Origin: Chloroflexota bacterium
Lineage (GTDB): Bacteria > Chloroflexota > Dormibacteria > CF-121
Length of the DNA: 33,030 nucleotides
Assembly: GCA_005889535.1 (NCBI GenBank)
Contig: VBHC01000125.1
Location: 1 to 33,030 of the forward strand
Direction of reading: 5' to 3'
In this document: positions 14,996-23,009 of the stretch, one piece after another
Layout: every line of letters starts with the position of its first letter
Position numbering within the stretch: the stretch's first letter is position 1
The notes under the pieces: generated by a model
Told to the model about the DNA's origin: nothing
Seen by the model: only the letters and a program-made list of their open reading frames with translations
The model's database searches: none
Translations under genes and position numbers: made by a program

Positions 14996-16189
14996 ATGCG
15001 CCTTATACCCTGGCGTGCTATGCAACCGGAGGACGCGCCTTCCAGCCCGGATAAAGAAAGGCTGGAGGAACGGCTGGCCAAGCTCGTTGGTGGTCCGGCG
15101 CACCAACCTACCGATGGAGCCGCTTCGATTCCGGCCCAGCCAGGCGCGGTCATCGTGCCCAATGACGGAAAACCGACAGCGGTTGAGGAAAGCCGCGAAC
15201 CCAATGGTGGCACCGCCGCCCTAACTGAGGTGGGCGTCGCGTTGGACGCCGTCGCCCTGCCGGTGAGATCGCAGAAGGCCGGCGATGCCGTTGAGGCCTC
15301 GACCGGCACCAGGACTCGTCGCCGGCGCCGGAAGGTCGGCTTTCTGCTGTTCCTCGGTGGGTTGATCCTGGTCTTCTTTCTGGTGCGGGCCATTCCGGCG
15401 GACTGGGAGATCGGCCCGTTCCGGATCGATGCCACGGGGAGCGCCGCGGACGCGGAGGCCAGCCTTTACTTCGCGGACGATCCACACGCCCCGTTCTGGT
15501 TGCTGGTTCCGACCTTCAACCTTCCTCCTCGGTTTTTCGCCGCGCGGCCAAACGCGTCGCGGTCGCCCATCGTCGCGCTCAGGCCCACCGTGTCCCCATC
15601 CAGCTCGCCGAGTATCAGCCCTTCCGCGAGTGGTTCAGCGTCGCCCAGCCCGAGCGGCTCTGCCTCGCCAGGTGCGAGTCCGTCACCGTCAGCCAGCCCC
15701 AGTGCCTCGACATCGCCGACTCCCAGCGCATCGCCCTCGCCGTCGCCATCTGCGACGCCAACCCCAACGCCCACTCCCACACCCACACCAACACCAACAC
15801 CCACGCCCACGCCGACACCGACCCCGACGCCCACGCCCACCCCCACGCCCACCCCCGCGCCCTTCGCCTTCGCGCCGACACCGGCCGAGAACGTGAGCAT
15901 CAACGTCAACAACTCAACGAAGTGCAAGCTCGGCACCGTCACGGCAACCGGGACCTTCCGGATGGTGGCCGGTGGACCCGGCGGCACGGTGCAGTACCAC
16001 TGGACTCGCAAGGATGGCAACGTGACGACGGTCAGCCAGACCTACAGCATCGTCATTGCGGCCGGCAACACCGCGGCGCATAGCGTCGTCACGGACAGCT
16101 GGACGCCGGCGAACTCCGGCACGGAACAGCTGGTCTTTACGATCCCGGGCTTCGCGGTCGCGCCGCAATCCTGGACCTGCCGGACTTAA
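14996..16189 (+). CDS. Single-pass membrane protein with Ser/Pro and Thr-Pro stalk and C-terminal beta domain
   Basis: A 397-residue protein with no recognised family. Residues 1-112 are polar and cytoplasmic, ending in an arginine-rich stop (TRTRRRRRK). One membrane segment spans about 114-131. A short outside segment (132-190) leads to a low-complexity stalk at about 195-290: first Ser/Pro/Ala repeats, then an almost pure Thr-Pro run. The last hundred residues look like a beta-rich domain with two cysteines, C310 and C395, that could form a disulfide. The arrangement suggests a domain held beyond the cell wall by a rigid linker. ATG 14996 is used; ATG 15020 would be eight residues shorter. 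Its stop overlaps that of the convergent cyclase gene. The function is unknown; adhesion or sensing are guesses. Confidence 0.75.
   Translation: MRLIPWRAMQPEDAPSSPDKERLEERLAKLVGGPAHQPTDGAASIPAQPGAVIVPNDGKPTAVEESREPNGGTAALTEVGVALDAVALPVRSQKAGDAVEASTGTRTRRRRRKVGFLLFLGGLILVFFLVRAIPADWEIGPFRIDATGSAADAEASLYFADDPHAPFWLLVPTFNLPPRFFAARPNASRSPIVALRPTVSPSSSPSISPSASGSASPSPSGSASPGASPSPSASPSASTSPTPSASPSPSPSATPTPTPTPTPTPTPTPTPTPTPTPTPTPTPTPTPAPFAFAPTPAENVSINVNNSTKCKLGTVTATGTFRMVAGGPGGTVQYHWTRKDGNVTTVSQTYSIVIAAGNTAAHSVVTDSWTPANSGTEQLVFTIPGFAVAPQSWTCRT
15756..15861 (+). repeat. Thr-Pro codon tandem repeat
   Basis: A run of alternating ACN and CCN codons encodes the Thr-Pro stalk. The 6-nt unit varies at third positions, so it is a protein-level repeat more than a perfect DNA repeat. 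Such tracts change length easily and are prone to assembly error. Confidence 0.85.
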
Positions 16190-17043
16190 GCCGCGGCGCG
16201 CTCCTGGTACCGCAGAATCTTTGCCGGCCCGGTGCGCTTGGCCGTAAGGAGCGCCTCGTCGGCGCGTTCGAGCAAGGTCTCGGGCGTCGAGCCATCCTCG
16301 GGAAAGACCGCGATGCCGATGCTGAAGGACACGTCGACGTCCGTGCCCCGAAGGGTCTGACCCATCGATCGGTAGATGTCCTGGATGCGCTGCGCGACCA
16401 CCAACGCCCCCGCGCCGTCTGCATCGGAAAGCAGCAGGACGAACTCATCGCCGCCAAATCGGAACGGTTCATCGCCGACCCGCACCGCGAAGCGAAGCAG
16501 ATTCGCCAGTTCCTTCAGTAACTCGTTGCCGATGCCGTGCCCCAGCCGATCGTTGACGGCTTTGAATCCGTCGACATCCATCATCATGATGGCCATCCGC
16601 CGCCCTGTCCGGGCGGCCGGTCCCAGCCAGGTAGGGAGCTGCTCCTGTAGCGCGCGCAAGTTATGCAGCCCCGTTAGCTCGTCCACGCGGCTCATCCGCA
16701 TCAGCCGGCGACGCTCCTGTTCCCAGTTGTTGGTCAGCAACGCGGCATAGCCGTACATCAGGAGATGGGTCAGTCCATTGATGGCGAGGCTGGTTCCCTC
16801 GGCGCCGCTAACCCCGACGCTCACGATCGCAACCCCGGCCGCGACGGCCAGCGCCAGCAAGCGCGGCAGCAGGATGGCTCCGCACAAAACGATCAGGAAG
16901 TACAGCAGCCGAAGGTCCAGTCCGGCGCCGAGGAAGCGCTCGAGGTAGGCGACCGCCGCGACCGCCGTCATCAAGAGGGCCAGGCCTATGACCCGGCGGA
17001 TGCCGAGCGTTTCTTTAGGGAACAGTGGCCGCGTCAGCTTCAA
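16186..17043 (-). CDS. Membrane diguanylate cyclase (GGDEF)
   Basis: A 285-residue protein with four membrane segments (about 17-34, 44-60, 62-80, 88-104) and a C-terminal GGDEF domain. The active site RFGGDEF (197-201) is intact, DELTGLHN (121-128) and DVDGFKAVND are present, and an RxxD inhibitory site (R188-D191) sits five residues before GGDEF. It should make c-di-GMP from GTP and be product-inhibited. No sensor domain beyond the membrane part is seen. The start is a TTG at 17043, without a clear Shine-Dalgarno site. It lies 38 nt downstream of the prepilin-peptidase-like gene on the same strand, so it may be co-transcribed with a pilus gene. It is convergent with the stalk-protein gene, with overlapping stop codons. 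Confidence 0.92.
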   Translation of the reverse strand: MKLTRPLFPKETLGIRRVIGLALLMTAVAAVAYLERFLGAGLDLRLLYFLIVLCGAILLPRLLALAVAAGVAIVSVGVSGAEGTSLAINGLTHLLMYGYAALLTNNWEQERRRLMRMSRVDELTGLHNLRALQEQLPTWLGPAARTGRRMAIMMMDVDGFKAVNDRLGHGIGNELLKELANLLRFAVRVGDEPFRFGGDEFVLLLSDADGAGALVVAQRIQDIYRSMGQTLRGTDVDVSFSIGIAVFPEDGSTPETLLERADEALLTAKRTGPAKILRYQERAAA

Positions 17044-17081
17044 GGCTGCCTAGGTAACGCGCGATTGCGGCCTTAATTGCT

Positions 17082-17486
17082 TCAGCGGCCCGCCTTCGAG
17101 GCCCGCCCCACAAGCAGGCCGCGCACAACCCAGACCGCCACCAGCAGGGCGATACCCGTTCCCAGGGCGAACCCGGGTTGCGCGCAGCCGGCCAGCGCCC
17201 AGGGGACCGCCAGAGCCGACCCGCTGAGCCCTTCGCGGATCGGCACGCCCCGGCCGATCGGGGTATCGCATGCGCGGCAACGGCCGCGTTGAACCAGGTA
17301 GCTGATCACCGGGACCAGCTCGTCCGCACTCAACCGGTGGCCACACGTACGACAGTGCGAGGGCGGCCAGAGCAACGACTCTCCCCGTGGCAGGCGGTCC
17401 AGGACGACCTCGAAGAAGCTGCCCAGGGCGGCCCCAAGCGGAAGCAAGAAGGCCGCGCCGAGCAGGTTGCACAGGATGTCAAGCAA
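17082..17486 (-). CDS. Prepilin peptidase N-terminal (methylase-like) domain, stand-alone
   Basis: A 134-residue protein matching only the N-terminal DiS_P_DiS domain of PilD-type enzymes: LGSFFEVVLDRLPRGESLLW, then the zinc-type cysteine pairs C45/C48 (HCRTCGH) and C70/C73 (GRCRACD), with hydrophobic segments before and after. Normal PilD is about 250 residues, and its aspartic peptidase part with the catalytic Asp residues (including GxGD) is missing; only 38 nt remain before the next gene. The domain is linked to N-methylation of the processed pilin. The start is the TTG at 17486, since a stop codon in frame lies immediately upstream. It is divergent from pilT by 39 nt. It is either a dedicated methylase partner of a separate peptidase or a shortened relic. 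Confidence 0.75.
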   Translation of the reverse strand: MLDILCNLLGAAFLLPLGAALGSFFEVVLDRLPRGESLLWPPSHCRTCGHRLSADELVPVISYLVQRGRCRACDTPIGRGVPIREGLSGSALAVPWALAGCAQPGFALGTGIALLVAVWVVRGLLVGRASKAGR

Positions 17487-17525
17487 TCAATCGCGCCTCC
17501 CGGCCAGCAGGCCGACCCATCCCCT

Positions 17526-18578
17526 TTGATCATCGACGCTTACCTCCAGGTCTTGCTGGATCAGGCGGCGTCCGATCTCATCCTGTCGGCCGGCGCGCCG
17601 CCGACCATGCGCAAGGATGGTGCGCTTGTGCCGATCGCGCGCGACCCGCTTCGGCCTGAGCAGATCGAGGAGATGGCGCGGGAAGTCGTATCGCCTGAGC
17701 GCTGGGCCCGCTTTCAGGGACAGGGTGATCTCGACTTCTCGTTCAACTGGAGAGGCCAGGCGCGCTTTCGGATCAACGCCTTCAGGCAACGCGGATCCGT
17801 TGGCCTGGCATTGCGGCTGATCCCCTACCAGATCCCGAACTTCGACCAGCTGGGCGTGCCCATGGTGGTGCGCGGCCTGACCCGCTTGAGCCAGGGGCTG
17901 ATCCTGGTCACGGGACCAACCGGCTCCGGCAAGTCCTCCACCCTGGCGGCGATGGTCAACGACATCGTGGCAACCCGGCCATGCCACGTGATCACCATCG
18001 AGGACCCCATCGAATATGTCTACCGGCACCAGCGCAGTATTGTCGAGCAACGCGAGGTCGGCGCGGACGTCGCGTCATTCGCTGACGCCTTACGCGCGGC
18101 CCTCCGCCAGACGCCCGATGTCCTGCTCATCGGCGAGATGCGGGACCTCGAGACCATCTCGGCCGCCATCACGATCGCCGAAACCGGTCACCTGGTGCTG
18201 GCCACGCTGCATACCAACGACACGGCGCAGGCCGTCGACCGCGTAGTGGACGTCTTTCCCGCGGAGCAGCAGCAACAGGTCCGGGTCCAGCTCTCCAACA
18301 CGCTCACCGCCGTGATCTACCAGCAGTTGCTGCCCCGCCGTGACGGCCCGGGCCGAGTCGCGGCCTTCGAGGTGCTGCTCAATACGATCGCCGTCCAGAA
18401 CCTGATCAAGGAAGGCAAGACACGCCAGCTGCGCAACGTGCTGGAGACCGGGGTCAAGGACGGCATGAACACGATGGAGCGCAGCCTGGGCGAATTGGTC
18501 AAGGCCGGGTTGGTCGACTTCGGGGCCGCGGCCGCGCGCGCCCAGCACCCGGAGGAGTTGCGTCGCCTGGCGGCCTAG
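17526..18578 (+). CDS. pilT: Type IV pilus retraction ATPase PilT
   Basis: A 350-residue hexameric ATPase. The N-terminal part ASDLILSAGAPPTMRKDG is typical of PilT. The Walker A loop is GPTGSGKS (130-137), the Asp box ITIEDPIEYV, the Walker B LLIGEMRD with E204, and the His box GHLVLATLHTND. The C-terminus includes the retraction-linked segment RHQ..IVEQREVG upstream and a typical AFEVLLNT motif. The TTG at 17526 gives the usual N-terminal length (MIIDAYLQVLLDQAASD); longer in-frame extensions overlap the divergent gene. It drives pilus depolymerisation. A 45-nt gap separates it from the small regulator gene, so the cluster downstream may have its own promoter. Confidence 0.92.
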   Translation: MIIDAYLQVLLDQAASDLILSAGAPPTMRKDGALVPIARDPLRPEQIEEMAREVVSPERWARFQGQGDLDFSFNWRGQARFRINAFRQRGSVGLALRLIPYQIPNFDQLGVPMVVRGLTRLSQGLILVTGPTGSGKSSTLAAMVNDIVATRPCHVITIEDPIEYVYRHQRSIVEQREVGADVASFADALRAALRQTPDVLLIGEMRDLETISAAITIAETGHLVLATLHTNDTAQAVDRVVDVFPAEQQQQVRVQLSNTLTAVIYQQLLPRRDGPGRVAAFEVLLNTIAVQNLIKEGKTRQLRNVLETGVKDGMNTMERSLGELVKAGLVDFGAAAARAQHPEELRRLAA

Positions 18579-18623
18579 ACGCAGGTTTGCCTCGCTTGAC
18601 GCGTTTGCTCCGGTTGGAGAGAG

Positions 18624-18818
18624 ATGAAGCCGGCGCTGTCGACGAGCGAGGCGGCGCGCTGGCTCGGGATCAGTAAGTCGACGCTGATCCGCGCGGTCAA
18701 CCGCGGTGACATTCAGCCCGCGTTCCGCACCCCCGGCCGGCATCTGCGTTTCACCCCGGAGGCGCTGCAGGAGATCCGCCGCCAGCTGGAACGGCCGATC
18801 CGGGAGGCGGTCGCGTGA
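18624..18818 (+). CDS. Small MerR/excisionase-type DNA-binding protein, BldC-like
   Basis: A 64-residue winged helix-turn-helix protein: LSTSEAARWLGISKSTLIRAVNRGD forms the helix-turn-helix and GRHLRFTPEALQEI the wing and last helix. This is the HTH_17/BldC pattern, without any effector domain. The ATG at 18624 has GGAGAG just upstream. Its stop overlaps the GTG of pilB (GTGA), so it is translated as part of the pilus operon. In actinobacteria BldC is a developmental regulator that binds DNA cooperatively at direct repeats; here the position suggests control of pilus genes, by inference only. Confidence 0.82.
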   Translation: MKPALSTSEAARWLGISKSTLIRAVNRGDIQPAFRTPGRHLRFTPEALQEIRRQLERPIREAVA

Positions 18819-20542
18819 GCGCCGTGGAGCGCCAGCCCGCCGGGCGGTTTGGCCTGCGCCAGGAAAAGCGGCTTGGTGAGCTGTTGCTCGAAGGCGGGCT
18901 TCTCACCGCGGAACAGTTGGAGGCGGCCCTGGCTGAGCAAAAGCGGCAGCGCCGCCCACTGGGACAGATCCTGCTCGCCCAGGGCCTTGTCGACGAAAAG
19001 GCGCTCGCCGGCGTGCTCAGCCTGCACTTCAATGTGCCGCAAGTCGACTTCAGCCGAACCCGGATCGACAACGATGCCCTTGCCCTGATCTCCGAGTCCT
19101 ACGCCCGCGAACACCTGATCCTGCCTCTTCGCGTGGACAAGGATGAACTCGAACTCGCGACCGTCGACCCGGGCGACCTGGCGCTGTTCGCGGAGTTGAA
19201 GGTGCTGACTCGGAAGCGCATCAAGCCGGTGCTGGGCGTGCGATCGCAAATCGAGCAGGCGATCACGCAGGCCTACAAACTGCGAAGCGGGGTCGACCGC
19301 AACGTCCGCTCCTTCCAGGAGACACTTCGGCCTTCGCTAACGAGGAAACGGCTGGCCGAGGTCAAGCAAGACGCGCCGGTGGTGCAGATCGTCGACCTGA
19401 TCATCGCCCAGGGAGCGGAGGAGCGAGCCTCGGACATCCACATCGAGCCCCAGCAGGATCATCTTCGCGTGCGCTTTCGGATCGACGGCGTCCTCCACGA
19501 TGCGACCCGGCTGCCGGCGACGCTGGCGGCGCCGATCTCGTCGCGTGTGAAACTTCTCGCCAACCTCGACATCGTCGACCGGCGCCACAGCCAGGACGGA
19601 CAGATTCAGACGACGGTCGATGGCCGGCCGCTCGACATCCGGGTGGGAACCATCGAGACCATCTGGGGCGAAAAGGTCGTCCTCCGCCTGCTGGAGCGGT
19701 CGCGCTCCATCCTTGGACTCGACACACTGGGCTTTTCCCGGCCGTCATTGCTGATCTTCCGCGCACTGGTCCGCTCGCCCTACGGCATGATCCTCGTCAC
19801 CGGCCCGACCGGGAGCGGGAAGACGACCACGCTCTACGCGGCCCTCAACGAGCTCAACCGGATGGAACAGAACATCATGACCATCGAGGATCCGGTCGAG
19901 TACACGTTCGAAGGCGTGAACCAGATCCAGATCAACCGGCTGGCCGGGATCACGTTCGCGAATGGGCTTCGCGCCATCCTTCGACAGGACCCGGACGCGA
20001 TCCTCGTCGGCGAAATCCGGGATAAAGAGACGGCCGAGATCTCGGTGCAGTCGGCGCTGACCGGGCACCTGGTCCTGTCATCGCTGCACGCGACCGATGC
20101 GGTCGGTGCGATCTACCGGTTCCTGGAAATGGGCATCGAATCGTTCATGGTGACCTCGGCCGTCACCGGCGTGCTGGCGCAGCGCCTGGTCCGGCGGATC
20201 TGTCCCGAGTGCAGCGTGCTGTACGAGCCCCCAACCGAGGAGCTGGAGTTCTACCGAGCGATGGGCGGCGCGGGCCAGATCTTCCACCGCGGCAACGGCT
20301 GCGCCTTCTGCGCCCACACCGGCTTCCACGGTCGCATCGGCGTGTTCGAGGTCCTCCGGATGAGCGACGCGATCAAACGGGAGCTCGTGCGCGATGCGCC
20401 CCCCGAGGCGTTGCGCGAGCGCGCCATCGCGGAAGGCATGACCACGCTTCGTTCCTCGGGCCTGGCAAAGATCGAGGAGGGCCTGACCACTATCGCCGAG
20501 GTGATGCGCTCCGTGCACCTGAGCGAGGGCGATGATGCCTAG
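18815..20542 (+). CDS. pilB: Type IV pilus extension ATPase PilB with MshEN c-di-GMP-binding domain
   Basis: A 575-residue GspE/PilB ATPase. The N-terminus has two MshEN-type motifs: KRLGELLLEGGLLT with a downstream L..AL.EQ (about 18-42) and PLGQILLAQGLVDEKAL (48-64). This is the pattern that binds c-di-GMP in MshE. The ATPase core has Walker A GPTGSGKT (330-337), Asp box MTIEDPVEYT, Walker B ILVGEIRD with E400, and His box GHLVLSSLHATD. A zinc site is formed by C463/C466 (CPEC) and C496/C499 (CAFC). It powers pilus assembly. The GTG at 18815 overlaps the regulator's stop, and the stop overlaps pilC. Several cyclases in the window could control it. Confidence 0.95.
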   Translation: MSAVERQPAGRFGLRQEKRLGELLLEGGLLTAEQLEAALAEQKRQRRPLGQILLAQGLVDEKALAGVLSLHFNVPQVDFSRTRIDNDALALISESYAREHLILPLRVDKDELELATVDPGDLALFAELKVLTRKRIKPVLGVRSQIEQAITQAYKLRSGVDRNVRSFQETLRPSLTRKRLAEVKQDAPVVQIVDLIIAQGAEERASDIHIEPQQDHLRVRFRIDGVLHDATRLPATLAAPISSRVKLLANLDIVDRRHSQDGQIQTTVDGRPLDIRVGTIETIWGEKVVLRLLERSRSILGLDTLGFSRPSLLIFRALVRSPYGMILVTGPTGSGKTTTLYAALNELNRMEQNIMTIEDPVEYTFEGVNQIQINRLAGITFANGLRAILRQDPDAILVGEIRDKETAEISVQSALTGHLVLSSLHATDAVGAIYRFLEMGIESFMVTSAVTGVLAQRLVRRICPECSVLYEPPTEELEFYRAMGGAGQIFHRGNGCAFCAHTGFHGRIGVFEVLRMSDAIKRELVRDAPPEALRERAIAEGMTTLRSSGLAKIEEGLTTIAEVMRSVHLSEGDDA

Positions 20543-21743
20543 CTACGCCTATCGCGCCTACACGGAGAAGGGCCAGCGACGCGAGGGTCGGATCGATGCG
20601 GAGGGCACATCAGCCGCCGAGCAAGCGCTCTGGCTGGAAGGCCTCAAGATCGTCGCACTCCACCCGGCGCCCGCCAAGAAGACGATGGCGGACTACTTCC
20701 CCTCCCTGTACCGGATCTCCAGGGCGGACATCATTCTCTTCACCCGGCAGCTGGCGACATTCGTCGGAGCAGGGGTGCCAATGACCCGGGCGCTGGGCAC
20801 CATGGCCCAGGAGGCCTCACCCTTGTTCAAGCGCGTCATCCTGTCGGTCCTCGACGATCTCGAGCGCGGCCAGAACCTCTCGGAGGCACTGCTCAAACAT
20901 CCCAAGGTTTTCCCCACGCTCTACATCGACCTGATTCGCGTCGCGGAGCTCACCGGTAACCTGGAGGCCACGCTGACGGAGCTGGCGGGATACTTGCGGC
21001 GGGACCTGAATACGGCGCGCCGGGTTCAAGCCGCGATGATTTATCCAGCCGTCATCCTGGTGGTCGCGACCGGGGTCGTCATCATCCTAGTCTTCTTCGC
21101 GCTGCCCGCCTTTGTCCGGATTTTCGCGGAGTTCCGGGTAGAGCTGCCATTGTCGACCCGAATCCTGATCGGCATCGTCAATTTCACGCGGCAATGGGCG
21201 CTGGTCATCGGTGCCGTGATCCTCGCGGGTGCGGGCGGCATCGTCGTGGCGCTCAGAACGTCTCGCGGGGCGTATGCGAAAGACCAGATTTCTATCAAAG
21301 CGCCGATCCTGGGACCGATCGTCTTGTCGGCAGTGCTGAATCGTTTTGCCCGGACCCTGGCCATGGTATTGAAGGCCGGTGTGCCGTTAGGGCAGACCTT
21401 CGAGGCCGTCATCGCCAGCACCGGGAACAAGGTCTTCCAGCGGGGCCTGACCACGGTGAAGGAGCAGATGACAAGCGGTGAAGGGTTTGCCGGACCGCTG
21501 ATCCGGACGCACCTGTTTCCGCCAATGCTGACCCAGATGGTTCGCGTCGGGGAGGAGACGGGAACGCTCGATACCTACCTGGAGCAAGCTGCCGAGTTCT
21601 ACGAAGAGGAACTGGAGTATCGAATCCGGGCGATGACGTCGCTGATCGAGCCGGTGATGACCGTGGCGGTCGGCGTCATCGTCGGCTTCATCGCCATCTC
21701 ACTGATCTCGGCGATGTACGGCCTGGTGGGAGCCCTGAAATGA
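20532..21743 (+). CDS. pilC: Type IV pilus inner-membrane platform protein PilC
   Basis: A 403-residue polytopic protein with two T2SSF domains. The first begins at ADIILFTRQLATFVGAGVP and contains LSEALLKHPKVFPTLY. The second begins near LNRFARTLAMVLKAGVPLG and ends with VRVGEETGTLDTYLEQAAEFYEEE. Hydrophobic segments lie at about 165-190, 215-237 and 370-395. It anchors the PilB and PilT motors. Two adjacent ATG codons at 20532 and 20535 both work; the gene overlaps pilB by about 11 nt. The stop overlaps the start of the first pseudopilin gene. Confidence 0.94.
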   Translation: MMPSYAYRAYTEKGQRREGRIDAEGTSAAEQALWLEGLKIVALHPAPAKKTMADYFPSLYRISRADIILFTRQLATFVGAGVPMTRALGTMAQEASPLFKRVILSVLDDLERGQNLSEALLKHPKVFPTLYIDLIRVAELTGNLEATLTELAGYLRRDLNTARRVQAAMIYPAVILVVATGVVIILVFFALPAFVRIFAEFRVELPLSTRILIGIVNFTRQWALVIGAVILAGAGGIVVALRTSRGAYAKDQISIKAPILGPIVLSAVLNRFARTLAMVLKAGVPLGQTFEAVIASTGNKVFQRGLTTVKEQMTSGEGFAGPLIRTHLFPPMLTQMVRVGEETGTLDTYLEQAAEFYEEELEYRIRAMTSLIEPVMTVAVGVIVGFIAISLISAMYGLVGALK

Positions 21744-22120
21744 CCGTTAAGCGCGGCTTCAGCTTGATCGAAACCACGGTTGCCCTAGCGCTCCTTGCCG
21801 TTATTGTCGTCACCGTACTCAGCGGGTTCTCGGCAACCACACTGGCCGCGACCCGCCATCAGCAAGAGACCACGCTCGACCGCATGACCCGCTCCGATGC
21901 CGAGTACATCAAGAGCCAGCCCTACCTGGCGGCCGCCAACTATGCGCATCTCTCGCTGGGCGGCTATTCATTCAGCACGCAGGTCCTCCACTACAACAAG
22001 AACTCGAACCCGACTTTCGCCGCCGGCAATGCCGATACGGGCTTGCAGGAAATCATCCTGACGGTCACCGGGCCAAACAGTATCCGGGAGCAACTCGATT
22101 TCCTCAAGGAGCTGCCATGA
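21740..22120 (+). CDS. Minor pseudopilin, PilV/GspI-like
   Basis: A 126-residue prepilin. The leader is six residues (MTVKRG) followed by FSLIETTVALALLAVIVV, so cleavage is after G6 with Glu at +5 (E11). The hydrophobic helix is followed by a small soluble domain without cysteines. It overlaps pilC and the next pilin by ATGA, and the order V-, W-, X-like matches minor pilins that prime pilus assembly. Assignment to PilV or GspI is by position and short leader only. Confidence 0.85.
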   Translation: MTVKRGFSLIETTVALALLAVIVVTVLSGFSATTLAATRHQQETTLDRMTRSDAEYIKSQPYLAAANYAHLSLGGYSFSTQVLHYNKNSNPTFAAGNADTGLQEIILTVTGPNSIREQLDFLKELP

Positions 22121-22584
22121 CGCGCCGCCAGCATGGTTTCACACTGGTCGAGGCCATGGTGGGCGTGGCCATCTTTACCGTGCTCAGCCTGGCGATGGCC
22201 GGCACGTTTCTTGTGGGCTACCGGGCGATCAGCAACGAGGCGCGAGTGATCGCCGCCGATACCGCCGTTAGCAACGCCAGCCTGTGGTTGACGCGAGATC
22301 TCAATAGCGCGACGACGACCACCGGCTGCCCCTGCACCATTCAGGCGGGTAGCCCGCTGACGCTGACCTACGGAGTCCCTCCTGTGGCGGTCGTCTACAG
22401 CGTCGACGGCAGCCGGAACTTGATCCGCACAGTCGGTGCAAGTGCCCAGGCTTCCGCGCGCGGCATCACAAGCGTGTCGATCAGCTGGGCCGGCTGCTAC
22501 GGCACCGTCACTATCCAGCCATCCGCCACAGGAGCGTCGGCCGTGGTGCTCAACGTGAGCAACCGCCCTGGCGGCTGCATCTGA
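22117..22584 (+). CDS. Minor pseudopilin, PilW/GspJ-like
   Basis: A 155-residue prepilin. The leader MTRRQHG is followed by FTLVEAMVGVAIFTVLSLAM, with cleavage after G7 and Glu at +5 (E12). The soluble part contains CPC and two further cysteines (WAGCYG and the C-terminal GGC), which may form disulfides. It is coupled to both neighbours by overlapping start and stop codons. It is likely part of the pilus tip complex with the flanking minor pilins. Confidence 0.85.
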   Translation: MTRRQHGFTLVEAMVGVAIFTVLSLAMAGTFLVGYRAISNEARVIAADTAVSNASLWLTRDLNSATTTTGCPCTIQAGSPLTLTYGVPPVAVVYSVDGSRNLIRTVGASAQASARGITSVSISWAGCYGTVTIQPSATGASAVVLNVSNRPGGCI

Positions 22585-23009
22585 TGTTCGGGCATCGCCG
22601 TCGCCAGCGCGGACAGGCGCTTCTTATCGTGTTGGCGTTTGTCGCCGTCTTCCTGCTCATCCTCTGGGCCGGTCTCACGCTGGCCAGCAGCGCCTTCCTC
22701 GGGCTGGGGACGATCCGCGCCGACACGCGGTCGACGTATGCCCTCGATGCCGGACTGGCCTATGCCATGCAGGTCATCGACGACAAGAATGGCAACGGCT
22801 GCAACGCCCCGAAAACCAGCAACCTGACGCTGAACTACCCGACCGGGCCGATCACGGTCAACGTCGGGATCAACAAAGGCAACCCGTGCCATGGCAACGG
22901 GGCCACCTGGAACGTGACCATTACCGCGACAGGTACCAGCCGCACGTTGACGGCACTGGTCACCCAGATTGGTCCGTCATCTGTCGTCACTTGGGAAGGC
23001 ATCCAGTGA
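22584..23009 (+). CDS. PilX/GspK-like minor pilin lacking Glu5
   Basis: A 141-residue protein with a basic leader (MFGHRRRQRG) and a hydrophobic helix QALLIVLAFVAVFLLILWAG. Cleavage after G10 would leave Gln at +1 and Ile at +5, so the usual Glu5 is missing. That loss is typical of GspK/PilX-type pilins that cap the filament tip. The rest is a short domain with two cysteines (NGCNAP, NPCHGN). The ATG overlaps the previous stop by one base (TGATG) and its stop overlaps the pilM start. Confidence 0.75.
   Translation: MFGHRRRQRGQALLIVLAFVAVFLLILWAGLTLASSAFLGLGTIRADTRSTYALDAGLAYAMQVIDDKNGNGCNAPKTSNLTLNYPTGPITVNVGINKGNPCHGNGATWNVTITATGTSRTLTALVTQIGPSSVVTWEGIQ

Noticed and set aside
15756-15861. 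CRISPR-like or satellite repeat
   Set aside because: The repeat unit is only 6 nt, has no spacers and lies in frame inside a protein as Thr-Pro codons.
18596-18623. TTGACG before the BldC-like gene as a promoter
   Set aside because: At 16-18 nt spacing only purine-rich GAGAGA-like sequence follows, with no -10 match.
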